Part shown: one piece after another, positions 48,529 through 58,609 of the stretch
Layout: every line of letters starts with the position of its first letter
Position numbering within the stretch: position 1 is the stretch's first letter
Assembly (NCBI GenBank): GCA_039105265.1
Contig: JAPFFF010000001.1
Location: 868,001-932,000, forward strand
Length of the DNA stretch: 64,000 nucleotides
Direction: 5' to 3'
Source of the DNA: Tritrichomonas musculus
Lineage: Eukaryota; Parabasalia; Tritrichomonadida; Tritrichomonadidae
Translations under genes and position numbers: made by a program
Notes under the pieces: generated by a model
What the model saw: only the letters and a program-made list of their open reading frames with translations
What the model was told of the DNA's origin: nothing
The model's database searches: none

Positions 48529-49203
48529 TTCATTTAAAAAAAAAAAATAAGAATTTGTTTTTATCTTTTTTAATGTTATATATTACTAAATCTTATCTTT
48601 GCTAATATTATATATTTCACTGTTTAAGTTTCAGATCTGTAAGCTGTGCTTGAGAAAATTTTTATCGAGTTAATGAAATTGCGAAAATGTTCAGGAACTC
48701 ACAAGCTAAACCTTCAAGATATGTACTGGAAACATTCCTGTATAAGGGGTTCAATATCTAAGTCCTTGAATTCGAGAATAAAAAGACGCAAGATTATAAT
48801 ATTTATCGTTTTAATTGAACAATTATATCCTCAAAAAGTTATTTGGTTTTCTATGCTCTTCCCCAAATTAAAACTTTTTCTGAAAAACTAACTTTTTGAG
48901 CCATAAAATAATTTTATCGAAAAAACTTCTGTAAATTTCATAAAATTAATTGAAAAAAATTCTAAAGTTCCCTTAGTGAAAAGTTTGGGTTGATTTTATT
49001 TTGTTTTTTCAGTTGATTAATTTGACTAAAAAATGTATTATATGTATTAAATGTATTATATGTATTAAATGTATTATATGTATTATAATACATATAATAA
49101 TAACGGATTTTAACTTTCAAAAAAAAAGAAAAATTAAGAAGATGAATGAAAGGCGATTCAATTTTGAATAAACTGAGATAAAAAATTGTTTTATTTTAGT
49201 TCG
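48529..49203. other. intergenic with decayed coding traces
   Basis: At about 48660-48895 one plus frame reads EIAKMFRNSQAKPSRYVLET and continues with stops (LPQIKTFSEKL). It is a remnant of unknown family. The rest is AT-rich with the microsatellite below. Confidence 0.35.
49033..49098. repeat. 18-bp tandem repeat ATGTATTATATGTATTAA
   Basis: Three consecutive copies, followed by an inverted half unit (TAATACATAT) that lets the array fold back. Confidence 0.85.
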
Positions 49204-50457
49204 ATGACAAATCATGAAGAAAAGTTGATATTTCCTCACCATGGATCATTAAATTTTCCAGAATTTGTGGCTTGCTTTCTTAATTCTATGATTGGTACTG
49301 GAGTCTTGCGGTTAGGAAGTGCATTTAATTCAGGAATAATATTCACACATATATTAAATATTTTTATTGCAGTGATTAGCTTTTATTCTCTCAAGCTTTT
49401 TGTTCTTGCTGCTTCATGCTATCATGAAAGTACTTTTGAAGAAGTTTGGTCTGTAGCTTTTACAAGGAAATTAATGTTTATTCCAGCTATATGCTCAATC
49501 CTCTCATCATTTTCAAATATTATGAGTTATCTTGGATACCTTCAAAGTTCTCTGGTACAAATTATATCTTATATTATATTATTAGTCAATAAAGATGGTC
49601 AAGATATTATTAGGAGCATGGAGCAATATAGTATATTGTTTGGACTCGTGATTTTTATTGTTTTATGCGTTCCAGCTAGTATATCAACTGATCTCAAATT
49701 TGTTGTTATTACATCTTTCATATCACTCGCCTTTTTCTTTTGCCTTTTAATTTATGTAATAGTAAGATTTTGTGTAATGGTTTCACGAGACGGTTTTGAT
49801 CCTAATCATCGATTTAAATTATTTGATGTTAAAGATAATATTTCATCCGGCATTTCATCCTTAACCTACGCTTACTTATTTTACCCATTTGCATGGCCAG
49901 GTCTAAGGCATGCAAGAAACTCTACTGTCAAGGGCCTTACAAACATGTTTGCTGCTACAATCATTATTGCATTTATTTTATACTCGATAATGGGAACTTT
50001 CAGCTATCTATCGTTTTTCAATGAAAACACAGGTGGTATCATTCTTGATTATTATCCATCGGATACAACAACAAATGAAATATTATTAATAATTGGTCAT
50101 ATTTTTACTTTTGTTTACATATTGCTTACAGTTCCTGTAGTTCTAAATCCAGCTAGATACATTCTTTTAAATTGTATAAATAAGAGGGACTCTTTTCCAA
50201 CCGAAATTTGGGCGCTCATCGGAATTACACTTTCTTTAATTAGTCTTTTTCTCGCTAATACACCAGACCGTATTTCAGATATCATTTTTATTATAACTGA
50301 TTTATTGACTCTTATTTTATTATTCATTTTCCCTCCGATTTTCTATTTAAGAGGATTTGGAACAAAGAACAAGTTACACTTTGTTGGTGCTATTTTTGAA
50401 ATCTTGATTGGATTGGCATTGATATCTTTCATGATTTATCTTGATTGCACTTCATAA
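49204..50457 (+). CDS. amino acid/auxin permease (AAAP, SLC38-like) transporter
   Basis: The ATG at 49204 (MTNHEEKLIFPHHG) gives 417 residues; an upstream TTG frame is not needed. About eleven hydrophobic segments are visible, starting with NFPEFVACFLNSMIGTGVLR, the usual first helix with its unwound GTG-type motif. The last helices are SDIIFIITDLLTLILLFIFP and AIFEILIGLALISFMIYL. The fold belongs to the APC superfamily; family members move neutral amino acids with H+ or Na+. Length and topology are typical for the AAAP family, which is expanded in trichomonads. It is located in the plasma or a lysosomal membrane; the substrate cannot be read from the sequence. Confidence 0.85.
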   Translation: MTNHEEKLIFPHHGSLNFPEFVACFLNSMIGTGVLRLGSAFNSGIIFTHILNIFIAVISFYSLKLFVLAASCYHESTFEEVWSVAFTRKLMFIPAICSILSSFSNIMSYLGYLQSSLVQIISYIILLVNKDGQDIIRSMEQYSILFGLVIFIVLCVPASISTDLKFVVITSFISLAFFFCLLIYVIVRFCVMVSRDGFDPNHRFKLFDVKDNISSGISSLTYAYLFYPFAWPGLRHARNSTVKGLTNMFAATIIIAFILYSIMGTFSYLSFFNENTGGIILDYYPSDTTTNEILLIIGHIFTFVYILLTVPVVLNPARYILLNCINKRDSFPTEIWALIGITLSLISLFLANTPDRISDIIFIITDLLTLILLFIFPPIFYLRGFGTKNKLHFVGAIFEILIGLALISFMIYLDCTS

Positions 50458-50559
50458 TATGTTTTGTTAAATAAAAATTAGTATCTAAATTTTTATTTTC
50501 TTTGCTCTCCATAAAAGGTTTAGTTTACTGTGCTAGCAAGTAACAAAAAGAATGATTTA

Positions 50560-51070
50560 TAATATTAAATTTTTTTTGGGGATTGCAAAAGAGTGCCAAA
50601 AAGGTTCCAAGAATTTATTTTCTGAAGAACGATAGAAGCAAAATTTGACCTTAAATTGTAGCAAAAAATAAAAAAGAAATTTATATGTTTTTTACTCCAT
50701 AATATGCCAATTTCAAATTTCAATGAAAATTCTTCTTTGCAAAAATCATGATGAATTTCTGTAATAAATATTTTATTTAGGAATAAAATTTTGCAATACC
50801 AAAAATGTATTGCTTCTGCAACAATTTTTTATTTTGAATTAGATTTTTTAAATATTATCAAATGTAGTTTAATTGCTGATAAAAGATTTTGTTGTGGCTT
50901 TCTCAAAGATTCTTTGACAAAAGAATGGCAACATAAGAAATGACAAAGGATTACACTTAATGATAAAATATTAGTTTATATGTTACCTTTATTTTTTGTA
51001 ATTACTGAATAACTGCATAATCAAAGACAAAAAAACTGCATTCGTTAATAAAATAGAAGTTTATTAAACC
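50560..51070 (+). pseudogene. decayed coding sequence of unknown family
   Basis: Protein-like pieces in one frame (IAKECQKGSKNLFSEER; then IADKRFCCGFLKDSLTKEWQ and ITLNDKILVYMLPLFFVI) are separated by stops and frame changes. No family was recognised. Confidence 0.35.
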
Positions 51071-51089
51071 TTTTTCTCGGTGATTATGT

Positions 51090-52510
51090 CATCATTTGAA
51101 AGTTATAGCTTATAATGTATTTCCTGTAGTAAATGATAAAGGTGATTCAGCATTTCATGTTTTTACCTCCATATGTGCTGTAGATATATTAGTGGAAGCT
51201 ATGCTCTACGAACTCAGCTCACTCCCCTACTCATGCACCATAAAGCTGTGGCACAGTCTCCTATATATGGACGTCCATTTGTGCCGTCAATAGGGTTATG
51301 TTCATTTTGTAAACACATGAAGAAACTGCTCCAAACGAGTAATGTGAGTACAAAAAACACAGATGAGAACCCAAAACAAACATCACTACTGAATTATTTA
51401 TGTACTAATAATGGAGCTTTTAAAGATATTAAGTTAGCATTCGATAGCAATGTTCGAGTGGTTATAACTATTTATCACACAGTATCCAGATGTTTAGGTA
51501 GTATTATTGAGTTTATACATTGATCTTTACTTAACAAGTATCGTCTATATTGGTATTTGACAATGTTTTAATCTCGAGTACGATCCAAGCTGGACAATAC
51601 ATTAATGATAATGTCTTACATGTTCATATAAACACTACTCGCTAATTATTCATCAGTTGAGTAATTTATTGGACGAAACTGTTCCAAAAAAAGCATAACG
51701 CACTTATTTCTTAGTATAGATGGACCCACCATTAAAGCATTAAATAGTGATCTAAGAGATAAATACTATAATCGATTACAAGATACTCGAGATTAAAACA
51801 TTGTCAAATACCAATATAGATAAATAAAGAAAATATATAAAGTGATGCTTTGATGAATAGTTTAAACAATCCAGATAATGAGAAACACATAGAAGTATAT
51901 AACAACGAATTGTATAACAATAATATATATAATAGAAAGCAACTCGATATAAAAATTTAAAGGTAAGAAAGAGTTATACAACTTCTATGGAGTGAAGATA
52001 TTCCAGCATCCTTAAGAGATTGTTATGAACAAGGAAGTATGTGAAGATGGTAAACGAGCACGTATGTATAGATACGAAATGCCTTCTAGTTGAAATCTAC
52101 GATTAGAGTAATCCATTGATACTTCACTTCCAAATGGTGAATCGAATGAATCACTCGATATTATATAAGAATTTAATAGTAAACCATTCAACATCGAATT
52201 TGGTGGATTAAGAGATTTGTATAGATATTACAGAACTAATTCATTTCCAAACACACTTAAGATTAAATAAAGTAAAGCAGCTATTAATGATAAACATGTG
52301 GGAAAATACAAACAATTAACACTCTTTTTCGTCGTAATCACAATGCTAGTAATTTCGATACTCGAACACTTAATGAAGATATACAACAAGAAACAAAACG
52401 ATTCACCAAATGTAATGGAAAACTCTGTAATTTATCTAGAACAGTTCAATGAAAGAATACAGGACCAGAACAGAGTGATATATATACATTTAAATCCAGA
52501 TATATAAATC
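51090..52510 (+). pseudogene. heavily decayed gene or element, unknown family
   Basis: Coding traces appear in changing frames: HHKAVAQSPIYGRPFVPSIG then LCSFCKHMKKLLQ; SIDGPTIKALNSDLRDKYY; LWSEDIPASLRDCYEQGS; NSKPFNIEFGGLRDLYRYY; RRNHNASNFDTRTLNEDIQQ. The base composition is less AT-rich than the flanks. The fragments follow one direction and may be a single large ORF that has decayed, perhaps from a mobile element. I cannot name the family. Confidence 0.4.
51544..51820. repeat. perfect 37-bp inverted repeat bounding 277 bp
   Basis: Bases 51544-51580 are exactly inverted at 51784-51820 (tip TCTATATTGGTATTTGACAA). The repeat lies within the decayed coding region 51090-52510, and the segment inside still reads SIDGPTIKALNSDLRDKYY. 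It is thus more likely a local fold-back duplication than a clean transposon. Confidence 0.75.
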
Positions 52511-52737
52511 ATTTTTAATTAACACATCATTAACTGTTTGGTTATCAATGCAAGGAATGTTAAGTAGTTATAGAAGGTGAATGATACGTATTTTCAGTAA
52601 CTACCTTTAACATTACAACTATCATCATTTTATTGTCTTATTTTATTTGAAACAATTAATTGTCAGTTGATAATAATGCAGTAATTTCATGTTCACTTTT
52701 TTAAATAACAAAGAGCTTTAATTTTCGATTGAACAAA

Positions 52738-53200
52738 GGCTTGTTATATCTCGATAATCGATATCAATTATCAGTACGTTTTTTGGTATTGATAACAAAG
52801 TTATTAATTTAATAATCGATATCGATATCAAATATCGAGAAAAATTTTGATATCAAGAAAAAAAATTTCGAAAGTATTCAAATTTTTTAGAAATGAAAAA
52901 TTCAAATAAATTTGTTTATAATAAATGTAAACTTATAAAAAAACAGAACATATGTTTTATATAAGTTATATATTATTTTACAAATAAACAAATAACATCT
53001 AATCATTTTTAGCAAGTGAAAAAAGTCTGATAATAATTGGCAATCAATAACCGTTATCAAATTTACAATATTTTTCATATAACATTTCTTATTTGGTTAA
53101 CGATTTCCTGAGAATATTGATATCAGGTTTACAGACTGATAATGAATTATCAAGATTAAAAAAGTGTCAATTCTGATATCGATTCTCAAAATAACATGCC
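52738..53200. mobile_element. MITE-like element, copy 2 (GGYTTGTTA ends)
   Basis: The left end reads GGCTTGTTATATC and the right end, inverted, GGCATGTTATTTTG, with TA following the right end. The interior (463 bp) is rich in ATCGATATC and GATAAT words, as in copy 1 at 2691-3142. It contains no ORF. The left flank is AA instead of TA. Confidence 0.6.
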
Positions 53201-53489
53201 TAATTGAACAAAAATAGTAAATATTGAATACTTATTTGGCTTAAAAATTTAAAATATAACAAGCTTCAGATTTTTTTAAACCCAACAGCAGCTTTTATAA
53301 TGTTAAAAGCTTTTTTTGATTATTTATCTACGACCAAATAAAAAACGGTTTTTGATTATTTGTATTTTGTTTTTAGTTTATTGACTTTGCTTTTAATCAT
53401 AATGATAATAAATTAAGTATTCTAAAAAATAATAGTAAAAAGATTCCATTTTATATTTTATATAACCTAAGATTAAATACTATATATAT

Positions 53490-55811
53490 TTATAAATGCA
53501 TCCATCTTCTCATTGCATTAATAATTTCACTATCTCTATGAACATAAGTGTATCCTCTTCCAGAGTAAGCTTGAGCATTTTCTTGATAAGCCTGGATCTT
53601 TGCTCTTCCTTTACATCCGTTGCAAGTTTCCTTGCATATTGCAGCACAGTCAGACAAACCGTCGGGAATAGACATGATATCATTTTCGAAATAATAAGAA
53701 GAGAGGACCATTCTAATTGGGTAGTCATTGTCATTATCTCTTGCACCAGGCGGACTATTAAACAGCATCATTTCATAATTACGATGCGAGCTAGGTGAAC
53801 ATCCTTTAACAAGGACACAGCCACTGTCGTGCATATCTCTTGATGATGATCCCGGATTCTGTTGATCATGATCGTCGTTTTGGATGACTTTTCTTCTTCT
53901 ATCAATTGATCCTTGGTCGTTATCAGGCTCAGTTGGATAACCGCACCACCAAATCTTTATCTTTAGGATATCATCAGCCGACAATCCTTGCTCTTTCAAC
54001 TTGTTCTCGAAGTAAGTTGTAAAGCTATATTGCGAACCACTTTGCACCAAAAGATAAGCTTCACCACCAGTGAGAACTTCGAGCCACGTGAACCAATCAT
54101 CAGGATAAGAACCGCCCATGCTTTCCTTGAACTTGGCGAAGATCACAGCGAGGTCATCAGGATGAATATGCTTAGCAGCATCGACTCTAAATCCACTAAA
54201 ACCAATTGACAAAAGATCAACGAAATAGTCACAAATACGCTGTCTTACATATTCAGAAGAAGTGTCGAGATCAGATAATCCGCTCAACCAGCCAGTGCTC
54301 AAAATATCGGGGTCATTCCAACTATTGACTCCTTTGTTGCAGTGGAAGTCCATTGGCCCATACGGCACACCTGGGAATTCAAGAACATTATCGGGCTCAC
54401 CTCTGTGGTTCGTTGCGTAAGTCCAACTTGGCGTGTAATAAGGAGAATTATGTGTCTCATTGATTGACGAGTATTTCCAGTTTCCGTCCCATTTGCTGCA
54501 TCCTGCCTGCGGATTACGATGCTTGAGGACGTCGTTACCACCGCCAGTCATGTGGTTAACAACAGCATCCGCATAGACACGAACTCCGTAAGATCTGCAC
54601 GTTTTGATCATCTTTCGAAGTTGTTCACGTGTTCCCATTCGGCCTTGGAGACGATATGAAACAGGCTGATACATGAAGTACCATGGATTAATGAGATTAT
54701 TGTCCGGTTGGAAGCTCATAACTTGCTCTTGGTGTGGGAAAAGCTTGACACCTAAATAACCAGCTTCTGCAATGTGTTTGCATTCTTTTTCTATGTCTTC
54801 ATCTGGCCAGCCAAACATTTCAACAACTGCACCTTTTTGGCCGTTTCTGTAGTCCCCATTTCTGGCTTTAATTGGCTCGTTATTCCAAATGAAGTCTATT
54901 TCGTCCAATTCTAAAGATTCACCTGTTGAGGCAACAATTTTGACCTTCAAAAGTCCGTTGTAAGATGTGTCGTAATCTTTTGTGTTGGATGACTGACCAA
55001 CACCATCAAAATAGTAAGTAAGCGACATTGGATTTTTGGTCCTCGTGATGATGTTGACAGTGCAGCCTTGTCTTCCTGATTTGTACTTGAGTTGCGCATA
55101 TCCAGTAAGGACACTCATATCTTGGTAACCAGGCCTCCACCTGTCAGCATTACGGGATGGCGTGTGGAATGTATGATTGGCATAGATTGAATTCATTTTG
55201 GAGCCGCCGCCAGAACATTCCATCGCAGAATAGATTTGGCAATCTGGAAGTTCAGGTGGTTGTGATGGAGATTGCGTTGGAGACATTGATGGCGATGGCG
55301 ATTGAGATGCTGTGGCTGTTGGCGATCTTGAAGCAAATGGCGATCTTGAAGGTGAAAGTGACTGGGAGGCCGTTGGCGATTGAGAGGGTGATGGAGACTG
55401 TGATGGTGATCGCGAACGTGTCGGTGGATCGGTTGGAACAGCCGGTTTAGTAGGTGGTTTGGTAGGATATGGCGATATTCCAATTGTTGTGGATGGTAAG
55501 TCGCTAGGTGTGGGTGATGAACCTCCAGGGGGAAGAGTTGGAGTATTGGGAGATTGCGTATTAGGTGGTGAAGGAGATCTTGTATTATAATCTGGTGGCT
55601 GACTTGGAGAAATATCTCTTGAAACAGGATCTTTATTAGAAGTAAGACCAACAGCTAAACCAACAATTAATATGATTAATGCAGTGATACCAATTGCAAT
55701 TAGTGATATCGTAAAACATGATGGTTTCTTGCATTTTGGTTCTTCAGCTATTGTTGAAACATTAAGTTCATCATTTAAAAGCGGTTCTTCATCAATGGCT
55801 TCAAATGACAT
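53490..55811 (-). CDS. membrane-anchored alpha-amylase (GH13)
   Basis: 773 residues from the ATG at 55811. A cytoplasmic start (1-32) is followed by one membrane helix (about 33-56, CFTISLIAIGITALIILIVG), making a type II membrane protein. A Pro/Ser/Thr stalk lies at 64-187 with SPSPSQSP repeats. A beta-rich module (about 190-312) may bind carbohydrate. The catalytic barrel follows: region I VYADAVVNH (412-420), region II GFRVDAAKH with nucleophile Asp544, the acid region WLEVLTGGE (Glu578 or Glu584) and region IV NDDHDQ (His648, Asp649). The enzyme cleaves alpha-1,4-glucan bonds, probably outside the cell or in a vacuole. An initiator-like TCATAA lies 23 bases before the ATG. Confidence 0.9.
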   Translation of the reverse strand: MSFEAIDEEPLLNDELNVSTIAEEPKCKKPSCFTISLIAIGITALIILIVGLAVGLTSNKDPVSRDISPSQPPDYNTRSPSPPNTQSPNTPTLPPGGSSPTPSDLPSTTIGISPYPTKPPTKPAVPTDPPTRSRSPSQSPSPSQSPTASQSLSPSRSPFASRSPTATASQSPSPSMSPTQSPSQPPELPDCQIYSAMECSGGGSKMNSIYANHTFHTPSRNADRWRPGYQDMSVLTGYAQLKYKSGRQGCTVNIITRTKNPMSLTYYFDGVGQSSNTKDYDTSYNGLLKVKIVASTGESLELDEIDFIWNNEPIKARNGDYRNGQKGAVVEMFGWPDEDIEKECKHIAEAGYLGVKLFPHQEQVMSFQPDNNLINPWYFMYQPVSYRLQGRMGTREQLRKMIKTCRSYGVRVYADAVVNHMTGGGNDVLKHRNPQAGCSKWDGNWKYSSINETHNSPYYTPSWTYATNHRGEPDNVLEFPGVPYGPMDFHCNKGVNSWNDPDILSTGWLSGLSDLDTSSEYVRQRICDYFVDLLSIGFSGFRVDAAKHIHPDDLAVIFAKFKESMGGSYPDDWFTWLEVLTGGEAYLLVQSGSQYSFTTYFENKLKEQGLSADDILKIKIWWCGYPTEPDNDQGSIDRRRKVIQNDDHDQQNPGSSSRDMHDSGCVLVKGCSPSSHRNYEMMLFNSPPGARDNDNDYPIRMVLSSYYFENDIMSIPDGLSDCAAICKETCNGCKGRAKIQAYQENAQAYSGRGYTYVHRDSEIINAMRRWMHL

Positions 55812-55830
55812 TAGAGGAACAAGAAAAAAT

Positions 55831-55836
55831 TTATGA
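55831..55836 (-). promoter_or_regulatory. initiator-like element TCATAA
   Basis: TCATAA with the putative +1 A at 55834, 23 bases before the amylase ATG. It matches the TCA-Y-W-W initiator, but the motif is short. Confidence 0.3.
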
Positions 55837-56204
55837 AAATCAAATTTGAATTATATTGAGATGATCATTTCAATTCACTAATAGACTTTTAACAAATATT
55901 TGAATAGATTCAGAAATCATTATAGAACTCTTCAGAATTTTTTTATCTTTTTATTCAAAAAGAGTTCCAGCAATTGAATAAAATTGAAAAATCAAATTTG
56001 TGTTTTATCTTGAATATTTCATTAGAAATATTCTTAATTCTTTATTTCAAAATAATATATTTTCTAATATATAATAAATAATGCTAAATAAAAAAATAAC
56101 AATTTATATGTATTTAGCATCTTAATAAAATTTTGAGGAATTCATGCAAATTTGGTTAATTGTGAATGATTTACTTGTTAATTACATTTATTGAACATTT
56201 TATG

Positions 56205-57613
56205 CAAGTAGATACCAGAATCTTCATCACAAGAAGAACCACCTGTACCAGAAGAACCAATAGATGAAAATTGCTCTCCAAAACCAGACAGCTTTACAAA
56301 GGATGACTTTTATGCATGCAAATTAGTAATAAAAGGTCTAGTTTCATCAAAAGGCCAGATTCTTAATGACCAATGCAATTTTCCCAATTTCAAAAGCTCT
56401 TCTGTTAACATTACTGAATATAAAGGTGGTTCTGAAGGAAGCATCATCATTGATAGATGCAATTTTGTATCTTGCCAAAAAGGAGCACTTAATATAAACA
56501 ATGCAGAACCTAAAAAATTGAAAATATCAAGGTGCTTTTTTATATTTTGTGCTACCACAGATGAAGCAAGTGTTATAAAATTCACTTCAAAAAGAGGAAT
56601 AATCGAAAAGTGCAAGTTTTATTACAAAACAGTTCAAAAAAATGGCAACTGGTGTAATTGACTTTGTCTCATTAAGGCAAATGGAGAACCATCTAAAACC
56701 ACATCATGTAAAAGTAAAAATGGAGGTGCTATTTACTATAAATATCAAGCCACTTCATCTTCTGGAACATAAAGCTTTATGTGCTAACAAATGCACATTT
56801 TCGTATAATTCTAACAATGTATTTTCAGATGTTGAGAATAGTGGCTCTATTTTTATATCAACAAAGAACAGTGAATTTACTCGATTAATTGAAATCAATG
56901 GAAGTTCGTTCAAAAACAGCAAAGCACAAAAAGGAGGTTCAATATATTATTCATTAGAATCATCATCATCAACACAGACAAATGATAGTATAAATCTTCT
57001 TAAAATTTATGGTTCTACCTTTTCTTCTGGTGATGGATTATTAGGAAGCGCTCTTTACTTGAAGTCATCTGAGAATTCTCGTTTATTTGATATCCATCAG
57101 TGCCCATTTGATTCTAATTCAGTAATGAACACAAAAGAAAATTCATTATGCGGTGGTGGAATTTATATACAATCATGCTTTAAACTTACAAAATGCATTT
57201 TTAATGGCAATAAAGCAAATGAGGGAGCTGCTGTTTACTACATTTCTGATGAATAATCATCACTATCAAAGTCTCTTTTGGATACAAATGGCGAAAAGAA
57301 TAATTTGGCTTTTTACTTTGATAATTGCCAATTCAAATCCAATTCTGCAATTGAGAGTGGAGGCGCCTTTTACATATCAATTAAAAATCTTAAATCACCA
57401 AAGCCTTTTGAAATCAATAATTGCAGATATACTCTTAATTCTGCTGTAGAACCAGAATTTGGCAGTGAAACTGATTACGACGAATATGGTGGCGCGATAT
57501 ATTATTCTTTTGATTCATCATTAGCAGGAGCAACAGCAGATGAAAGCAGCTATATTTTCCGTGTTGTTGATTACCATTATAAAGAAGAAATACTCACAAG
57601 AAGAAAAAGCTGA
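56205..57613 (+). pseudogene. Pmp-like (polymorphic outer membrane protein-type) beta-helix protein, broken
   Basis: Three successive frames carry one protein. The first (from about 56213, without ATG) reads SEGSIIIDRCNFVSCQKGAL. The second (from about 56780) reads KAQKGGSIYYSLESS and SLCGGGIYIQS with CIFNGNKANEGAAVYYIS. The third, after TAA at about 57254, reads NCQFKSNSAIESGGAFYIS and YGGAIYYSF. The GGA(I/F) plus CxFxxN motifs are typical of the Pmp repeat family, a surface beta-helix expanded in trichomonads. Two frame breaks, a stop and a missing start show that it is a pseudogene. It lies upstream of, and divergent from, the amylase. Confidence 0.7.
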
Positions 57614-57661
57614 TAACATAAGTGACAACGTCATTGAATTGAATGCAGCTGAATTGTGATT

Positions 57662-58290
57662 ATTAAAGGATTTTTTTTTTTCAGAATATGAAACATAACA
57701 AAGATAAGTAAATTAATAAAAAAATAAGGTATTATGACCACCTAATTATGATCATTTACTGTATGTTAATCCATTAATTGAGAATTAATTCTATTTATAA
57801 TATCTGAAACAATAATAATTTCAATTTTTTTTTTTTTTTGTCATTTTCCAAAAAAATACATTCATGAATAAATTGAGATTTCGTCTGACAAGGTTAAAAG
57901 TGCTTGAGTGGCAGAATTGATAATTGAACCATCACTCAATGAAATCATATTAAATACAAATTATATAAATTCTGAAAGTATTTGGCCACAAGCTTTGAAA
58001 AAGTCATTTTGATAAAAATTTGATCAAGAAAGATGAATAATTATATGCATATTGAATAGCGACAATAATATACCTTTTTATGCATGTGGCTTCATTTGTT
58101 AATTGGCATAATGTTTTTATCAAATCTAAATTGATATTAATTTTGAAACATCAGACAATATTCATCAAAATTCATATATCACCCCATCTCTAGTATATGC
58201 AATTGAAAAATAACCAATATGCAAAATTATTGAAACAGCAAGGATTTGATGAAAATCATTAATCAATGAATATTAAAAAAGCAAAAAAAT
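57662..58290. other. intergenic, nothing recognised
   Basis: AT-rich sequence with T runs; no gene supported. Confidence 0.5.
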
Positions 58291-58361
58291 TCTCTTGGGA
58301 GGAGTCGAACCTCCATCCCGGGATTCAGAGTCCCATATGATAACCGCTACACCACAAGAGA
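58291..58361 (-). tRNA. tRNA-Gln (CTG)
   Basis: Minus strand: the acceptor TCTCTTG pairs with CAAGAGA. The D arm is GTGTAGCGGTTATC. The anticodon stem TGGGA/TCCCG holds the loop CTCTGAA with anticodon CTG. The T arm GGAGG-TTCGACT-CCTCC is complete. The sequence closely follows eukaryotic tRNA-Gln. A T run follows on the minus strand as polymerase III terminator. Confidence 0.92.
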
Positions 58362-58609
58362 TAACTATTTATAAAAATAATTATTTTCTGATCATTTTAA
58401 ACACCATTACATTAATTATTTTGGATGATATTTAATATTATTAATGAAAATATTATATATAATGATTAAAACAATTTTTTGAAATAAAATGATAAATATA
58501 AATCCTTAAATTATGATTCTATATGAATTTTATTTTATTACATTTCAAGATATAAAAAAATAAAAAAAAAAAAAAATTGAATTCTCAGAAATTTTTTCAA
58601 ATTAAAAAA

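Noticed and set aside
55193-55651. His/Leu-rich ORF of 152 codons on the minus strand
   Set aside because: Out-of-frame shadow of the Ser/Pro stalk of the amylase gene; its repeats follow from that repetitive DNA.
57890-57960. tRNA-like string with GAGTGGCAG and paired ACTCAAT words
   Set aside because: No acceptor, anticodon or T arm can be formed.
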